From contig CANROY010000019.1 in NCBI GenBank assembly GCA_947632355.1, positions 1 through 18,669 on the forward strand: a stretch of DNA of 18,669 nt. The letters run 5' to 3'. Position numbers and translations under genes: made by a program. Origin of the DNA: an uncultured Bacilli bacterium. GTDB lineage: Bacteria; Bacillota_I; Bacilli_A; RF39; UBA660. Below, piece by piece: positions 14,841 through 18,669 of the stretch; within the stretch, counting starts at the first letter, position 1, and the number at the start of each line of letters is the position of its first letter. The notes beneath the pieces are model-generated. The model was not told where the DNA came from and searched no databases. It saw only the letters and a program-made list of their open reading frames with translations.

Positions 14841-16370
14841 ATGAATTTAAAAGAAATTTTAAAAAAGAAGGATTTTTTAGAAGAAAATTTTTTCTTTTAT
14901 GGGGATGAGATTGCCAAAGTAAAAACGCTTAAACCAACGAAGAAAAACGGAAAACTTGTTTTAGTTACGAGTACGTCTCCAACCAAATATGGTGAAGGAA
15001 AAACAACGCTTGCTATTAGTTTAAATGATGCCCTAGAACGTTTAGGATACAATTCCATTGTTGCTCTTCGTGAACCTTCTTTAGGACCTGTTTTTGGTGT
15101 AAAAGGAGGTGCTTGTGGAGGAGGACGTGCTAAAGTTTTACCTGAAGAAGCTATAAACCTACATTTTACGGGAGATATTCACGCCGTTACAACGGCTAAT
15201 AACTTACTTTCTGCCATTATTGATAATCACATTTATCAAGGAAATGAATTAAATATAAATCCAAATCGAATTACACATGAACGATGTTTAGATTTAAATG
15301 ACCGTAGTTTACGTGAGGTAATCATTAATGGGGTTACTACACATTTTACGATTTCTACGGCTTCTGAAGTGATGGCTATATTATGTTTAAGTACAAGTGA
15401 AGAGGATTTAAAAAGACGACTTGGTAATATTTTAGTTGGCTATACCTTTGATGAACGGGAAGTATTTGCCAAAGATTTAGGTTGTGTGAATGCTTTATTC
15501 TTACTACTTAAAGATGCTTTAAAACCAAATTTCGTTAAGACAAGTGAAAACAACTTAGCATTAGTTCACGGTGGACCTTTTGCAAATATTGCTCATGGAA
15601 CGAATAGTATTACATCTACTTTGTATGCCTTAACAAACTTTTCTTATACGATTATAGAAGCAGGATTTGGTAGTGATATGGGGGCTTTAAAATTTTATGA
15701 TTTACTGGTACGTCAAGATCAAAATTTACAACCAGACGTAGTCGTTTTAAATACAACCATTCAAAGTTTAAAACACAATGGGGAAGGAAGTTTAGAAAAA
15801 GGAATAGAGCATTTACACTACCATATAGAAAATATGCAAAAGTATACCAATCAACTCCTTGTTGTGTTAAATAAGCACGATACCGATTTAGATAGTGAAA
15901 TTGCTTTTGTACAAAATGATGTGGCAAATTTAAAGTGTCCATTTAGCATAAGTACCGGCTACTTAGATGGAAGTATTGGCTCTTTAGACGCAGCAGAAAA
16001 GATTGTTGCTTTAGCAAGTGAGACGTCAAAACCAATCCATTTTTCCTATAATGTTACAGATACCTTGCAAGATAAAATAGAAAAATTTTGTAAAAAACAT
16101 TATGGTGCAAAAGAAATTATTTATACAGACAAGGCATTAGAAAAATTAGAAAGAATTAAACAAAGCAAATTTAAAGATTTACCTATTTGTATTTGTAAAA
16201 CGCAATATTCCATTACCGATAATGCTAAAGTTCTAGGCTATCCCAAAGATTTTACGATGACAGTAAATGATATAAAACTTTTTAGTGGAGCAGGCTTTAT
16301 AACTATTTATTTTGGTAATGTTTTAACCATGCCCGGACTTTCCAAAGATGCAAACTATTTACATATGTAA
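14841..16370 (+). CDS. fhs: Formate-tetrahydrofolate ligase
   Basis: Cytosolic enzyme forming 10-formyl-tetrahydrofolate from formate, tetrahydrofolate and ATP, feeding purine and formyl-methionine synthesis. It has 509 residues, shorter than the usual about 555. Family blocks are clear: TSTSPTKYGEGKTT (43-56, ATP site), ALREPSLGPVFGVKGGACGGGRAKV (75-99), INLHFTGDIHAVTTANNLLSAIIDNHIYQGNEL (105-137), GGPFANIAHGTNS (244-256) and the C-terminal GAGFITIYFGNVLTMPGL. It diverges from the common form at places, for example GGACGGG where GGAAGGG is usual, and CNS to TNS. AAAAGGGGATG lies just before the start. It is the last gene of the SRP unit. No convincing terminator follows. The shorter length suggests a reduced-genome form rather than a pseudogene. 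Confidence 0.93.
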   Translation: MNLKEILKKKDFLEENFFFYGDEIAKVKTLKPTKKNGKLVLVTSTSPTKYGEGKTTLAISLNDALERLGYNSIVALREPSLGPVFGVKGGACGGGRAKVLPEEAINLHFTGDIHAVTTANNLLSAIIDNHIYQGNELNINPNRITHERCLDLNDRSLREVIINGVTTHFTISTASEVMAILCLSTSEEDLKRRLGNILVGYTFDEREVFAKDLGCVNALFLLLKDALKPNFVKTSENNLALVHGGPFANIAHGTNSITSTLYALTNFSYTIIEAGFGSDMGALKFYDLLVRQDQNLQPDVVVLNTTIQSLKHNGEGSLEKGIEHLHYHIENMQKYTNQLLVVLNKHDTDLDSEIAFVQNDVANLKCPFSISTGYLDGSIGSLDAAEKIVALASETSKPIHFSYNVTDTLQDKIEKFCKKHYGAKEIIYTDKALEKLERIKQSKFKDLPICICKTQYSITDNAKVLGYPKDFTMTVNDIKLFSGAGFITIYFGNVLTMPGLSKDANYLHM

Positions 16371-16406
16371 AAATTTTTATACGTATGGTTTCTTTTTCTA
16401 TAAAAC

Positions 16407-16435
16407 TTGAAAAGCCTTTTTTTTTTTGCTATAAT
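16407..16435 (+). promoter_or_regulatory. rnjB promoter with an 11-T spacer tract
   Basis: TTGAAA (16407-16412, five of six) and a perfect TATAAT (16430-16435) are 17 bases apart, and TGC before the -10 makes it an extended -10 as well. Eleven of the 17 spacer bases are an uninterrupted T-run (16417-16427). Expected start near 16442, giving a leader of about 50 bases. Confidence 0.8.
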
Positions 16436-16450
16436 GAATTTGCTTTTCAA
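16407..16450. repeat. 9-bp inverted repeat around the rnjB promoter
   Basis: TTGAAAAGC (16407-16415) and its exact complement GCTTTTCAA (16442-16450) lie 26 bases apart. The left arm contains the -35; the right arm begins at the predicted transcription start. It could be an operator or, in read-through RNA from fhs, a hairpin. Confidence 0.6.
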
Positions 16451-16491
16451 AAACTTTTAAAATTTATATTGTAGAAAGAAGAGATTTATTT

Positions 16492-18126
16492 ATGAGTAAA
16501 ATAAAAATTTTTAGTTTGGGTGGATTAGATGAAAATGGCAAAAACACCTATGTTGTTGAAATCGATAAAAGTATATTTGTTTTTGATTGTGGACTAAAGT
16601 ACGCAACAGGAAATATGCTAGGAATTGATTATATTATTCCAGATTTTGAGTATTTAATTAAAAATCAAAAAAGAGTAAAAGGTGTCTTTATTACGCATGG
16701 TCACTATGAAAATATGGGTGCTGCTGCTGATTTAGTTAAAAATATCCCTAATATTCGTTTGTTTGCAACGAAGTTTACCAAATATGAACTTATGAATTCC
16801 GGAGTACCTGAAAAAAATATTATGGAGATTACTCCTCATAAAAAATTAAATTTTGGTAGTGTTAGTCTATTTCCGATAACTGTTTCTCATAGTTGTCCTG
16901 ATGCAGTTATGTATGTGATTAACACGAAAGATGGTGCCATTTGCTATACTGGAGATTTCATTATTGATGCTAAAATGACAGGACATTATGATATGGATTT
17001 AGGTCGTATTGCCTATGTTGGAAAACAAGGCGTTTTGTGTTTGCTTTCGGAATCGACTTTCTCTGATCGACCTGGCCATACATCTCCTAATCATCGTTTG
17101 GAAGATTTCTTTAAAGATATTGTAAATAAATATGAAAAACGTCTTTTATACTTAGTGTTACCAACCCATCTTTATACAATTCAAGATATTTTTAATAGTG
17201 CTTTAAATAAGCATCGTAAAGTCGTTTTAATGGGAAAAACGTTACAAAATGTAGTGGCATTCGGTAAAAAGGAAGGATATCTTTCTTTTCCAGATGACCT
17301 TTTAGGAGATTTATCCAATATTGAAGATGAAGATGCTATTTTGTTACTTTGTGAAGATAAAGAAAATCCATATGCATCCATTAGTAAAGTCATGAGTGGG
17401 TATGACCGTTATATTTCTTTAAAACCAAGTGATACGGTTATTTTTGCAGAACCAAGATACGATAGTAATGAAAAACTACTTGTCAAAATTGAAAATGAAC
17501 TTGCCATGTTTGGTTGTCGTATTATTTCTTTACCAAAAGAGAAGACGATTTTACATCATGCATCAAGTGAAGACTTAATGCTTATGTTAAAACTCACAAA
17601 TCCCAAATACTATATGCCTGTTAAAGGAGAATATCGTTATTTAGTTTTAAATGCTGATTTGGCTAGTTCTTTAGGAATTCCAAAAGAAAATATTATTTTA
17701 AAACAAAATGGGGATGTTGTTACTTTAGAAGATGGGGTATTAAAAGAAACAACGGAACGTGTAAAAGTAAACGAATGCTTAATTGATGGAAAATCAAGTG
17801 ATGATGTAGGAGAACTTGTTATTAAAGACCGTGAAATGTTAAGTGAAAATGGTATTGTTTTAATTAGTGCTACTTTAAGTAAGAAAACAAAAACATTACT
17901 TGTTGGTCCTGAAGTAACCACAAGAGGATTTATCTATGTAAAAGATTCGAAAGAGATTATTCATGAGATCAAACGTATTTCAGAAGAAGTCATTACTCGT
18001 AATATTGTCGATAATTTTGTTGACTTTAATAAAATCAAAACGGAAATTCGTACCGAATTAAGTAATTATTTATATGAAGAAACAGAATGTAAACCAATGA
18101 TTATTGCTGTTGTCCAAGAAGTATAA
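16492..18126 (+). CDS. rnjB: RNase J2-like protein, catalytically degenerate
   Basis: Paralogue of RNase J1, 544 residues, with the same metallo-beta-lactamase/beta-CASP layout and C-terminal domain (ending CKPMIIAVVQEV). The metal motif is H69-G-H71-Y-E73-N74 in place of HGHEDH, as I recall for B. subtilis RNase J2, which has HGHDEN. Losses go further: FASNIYRI is LPTHLYTI, TGSQGEPLAALSR is CEDKENPYASISK, SSNPIPGN is AEPRYDSN, HASGHGKQEE is HHASSED, and MPCHGEYR is MPVKGEYR, so the C-terminal metal His is Lys378. His133 and Asp155 remain. I infer little or no nuclease activity and a structural role as partner of J1. A start at 16492 has AAGAAGAGA upstream. It has its own promoter after fhs and ends at a hairpin. 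Confidence 0.92.
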   Translation: MSKIKIFSLGGLDENGKNTYVVEIDKSIFVFDCGLKYATGNMLGIDYIIPDFEYLIKNQKRVKGVFITHGHYENMGAAADLVKNIPNIRLFATKFTKYELMNSGVPEKNIMEITPHKKLNFGSVSLFPITVSHSCPDAVMYVINTKDGAICYTGDFIIDAKMTGHYDMDLGRIAYVGKQGVLCLLSESTFSDRPGHTSPNHRLEDFFKDIVNKYEKRLLYLVLPTHLYTIQDIFNSALNKHRKVVLMGKTLQNVVAFGKKEGYLSFPDDLLGDLSNIEDEDAILLLCEDKENPYASISKVMSGYDRYISLKPSDTVIFAEPRYDSNEKLLVKIENELAMFGCRIISLPKEKTILHHASSEDLMLMLKLTNPKYYMPVKGEYRYLVLNADLASSLGIPKENIILKQNGDVVTLEDGVLKETTERVKVNECLIDGKSSDDVGELVIKDREMLSENGIVLISATLSKKTKTLLVGPEVTTRGFIYVKDSKEIIHEIKRISEEVITRNIVDNFVDFNKIKTEIRTELSNYLYEETECKPMIIAVVQEV

Positions 18127-18136
18127 ATTCTTATTT

Positions 18137-18166
18137 ATCATCCATACTAGTAATGGGTGATTTTTT
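18137..18166 (+). terminator. Terminator-like hairpin abutting the next start codon
   Basis: ATCATCCAT (18137-18145) pairs with ATGGGTGAT (18153-18161) with one U-G pair around a 7-base loop, followed by six T (18161-18166). The downstream ATG is at 18167. Its only ribosome-binding site, GGGTGA (18155-18160), lies inside the right arm, so the folded hairpin would both end rnjB transcripts and hide the downstream site. Confidence 0.7.
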
Positions 18167-18616
18167 ATGAAAGAAAATAAAAATATAAACTTTCTAAACG
18201 ATATTTATAAAATTGTTGAAATGGGTGTTATTGGCATTAATGATGTCATTGATAAAACGAAAAAATCTAAATTTCGAGAACTTTTAGAACATCAAAAAAA
18301 TGAATACGATGAACTCTTAAGAGAAAGTGAACGTATTTTAACATCTTATGGTGCCAAGGAAAAAGAATTAGGACTCATGGTGAAGATGAACAGTAAAATG
18401 ATGAGTGAAGCCAAACTTATGAAAAATAGTAGTGATGAAGAAATTGCGAAGATGATGATTGATGGAACAACCAAAGGCATTACGAAGTTAGAAAAATGTA
18501 TGAATGGTTATAATGAAGAAGATGAAGAAGCATATAAGCTTGCAAAGAATTTGTTAGAGATTTTAAAGCATAATATTGAAGATTTAAAAATATGTTACTA
18601 TTCACAGCTAAAATAA
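18167..18616 (+). CDS. Small all-helical, ferritin-like (DUF2383-like) protein of unknown function
   Basis: Protein of 149 residues with no signal peptide or membrane segment. It is predicted to be almost entirely alpha-helical, with four long amphipathic stretches (about 5-28, 30-62, 66-98 and 120-147) in the manner of a ferritin-like bundle. Examples are FLNDIYKIVEMGVIGINDVI, FRELLEHQKNEYDELLRESE and EEIAKMMIDGTTKGITKLEKCM. It resembles small helical proteins common in gut Bacillota; I infer a DUF2383-like relation but cannot confirm it. A clear set of ferritin iron ligands (paired ExxH) is not obvious. The only ribosome-binding site is GGGTGA, six bases before the ATG, inside the preceding hairpin. 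It ends at its own terminator. Confidence 0.75.
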   Translation: MKENKNINFLNDIYKIVEMGVIGINDVIDKTKKSKFRELLEHQKNEYDELLRESERILTSYGAKEKELGLMVKMNSKMMSEAKLMKNSSDEEIAKMMIDGTTKGITKLEKCMNGYNEEDEEAYKLAKNLLEILKHNIEDLKICYYSQLK

Positions 18617-18644
18617 GAGAAAAATAAAAAATCTCTTATTTTTT
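18612..18644 (+). terminator. Terminator after the helical protein
   Basis: AATAAGAGA (18612-18620) pairs perfectly with TCTCTTATT (18632-18640), followed by a T-tract to 18644. The stem starts at the stop codon of the gene. Confidence 0.85.
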
Positions 18645-18669
18645 GATGTTGATAAATACGTGAATTTGT

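Noticed and set aside
16413..16429. T11 run as the terminator tail of fhs
   Set aside because: The sequence before it (AAAAGC) cannot form a stem with a workable loop; the promoter reading explains it better, although some termination there is not excluded.
1..18669. CRISPR array, tRNA cluster, prophage or defence island
   Set aside because: No regularly spaced repeats, tRNA-like cloverleafs, phage structural genes or defence-type domains were seen; apart from the intron, the content is conserved housekeeping.

Overview
The window is a strongly AT-rich chromosomal segment from a walled, Bacilli-type member of the Bacillota, probably an uncultured gut or Mollicutes-related lineage. The evidence is gene order: recU-pbp, gpsB-rnpB, rodZ-pgsA-recA-rny and ftsY-ylxM-ffh are all Bacillus-like neighbourhoods. 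There is also a class B RNase P RNA and an RNase J1/J2 pair. TGA closes at least two genes (recU and the amidotransferase), so the standard bacterial code applies rather than the mycoplasma code. The genus cannot be named from the sequence alone.

Layout. Positions 1-985 (minus) are the 5' part of a group II intron whose reverse transcriptase runs off the left edge. It lies one base beyond the T-tract of the terminator of a class A penicillin-binding protein gene (1017-3575, minus), which overlaps recU by four bases (3572-4138, minus). The gap 4139-4496 holds the recU promoter, a possible 34-residue peptide gene and a consensus promoter. Rightward then come gpsB, rnpB (probably sharing sequence with the gpsB 3' end), a short RodZ-like gene, pgsA, recA (with its own promoter and an SOS-box-like palindrome), rny and a class I glutamine-amidotransferase-like hydrolase. 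That hydrolase meets rnjA (9970-11646, minus) tail to tail at a shared terminator. From the region divergent to rnjA, a rightward unit runs pilin-like gene, ftsY, ylxM, ffh, fhs. It is followed by a separately promoted, catalytically degenerate RNase J2 and a small helical, ferritin-like protein.

Most of the window is housekeeping: cell-wall synthesis and division (PBP, GpsB, RodZ), phospholipid synthesis (PgsA), recombination (RecU, RecA), RNA turnover and processing (RNase Y, J1, J2, RNase P RNA), SRP-dependent membrane targeting (FtsY, YlxM, Ffh) and one-carbon metabolism (Fhs). I see no defence island, prophage, CRISPR array or biosynthetic cluster. The points most worth a second look are the intron at a terminator, the orphan pilin leading the SRP operon, the dead-looking RNase J2 behind a promoter with an 11-T spacer tract, the nested inverted repeats at the recA promoter, and hairpins or promoters that overlap genes and each other.
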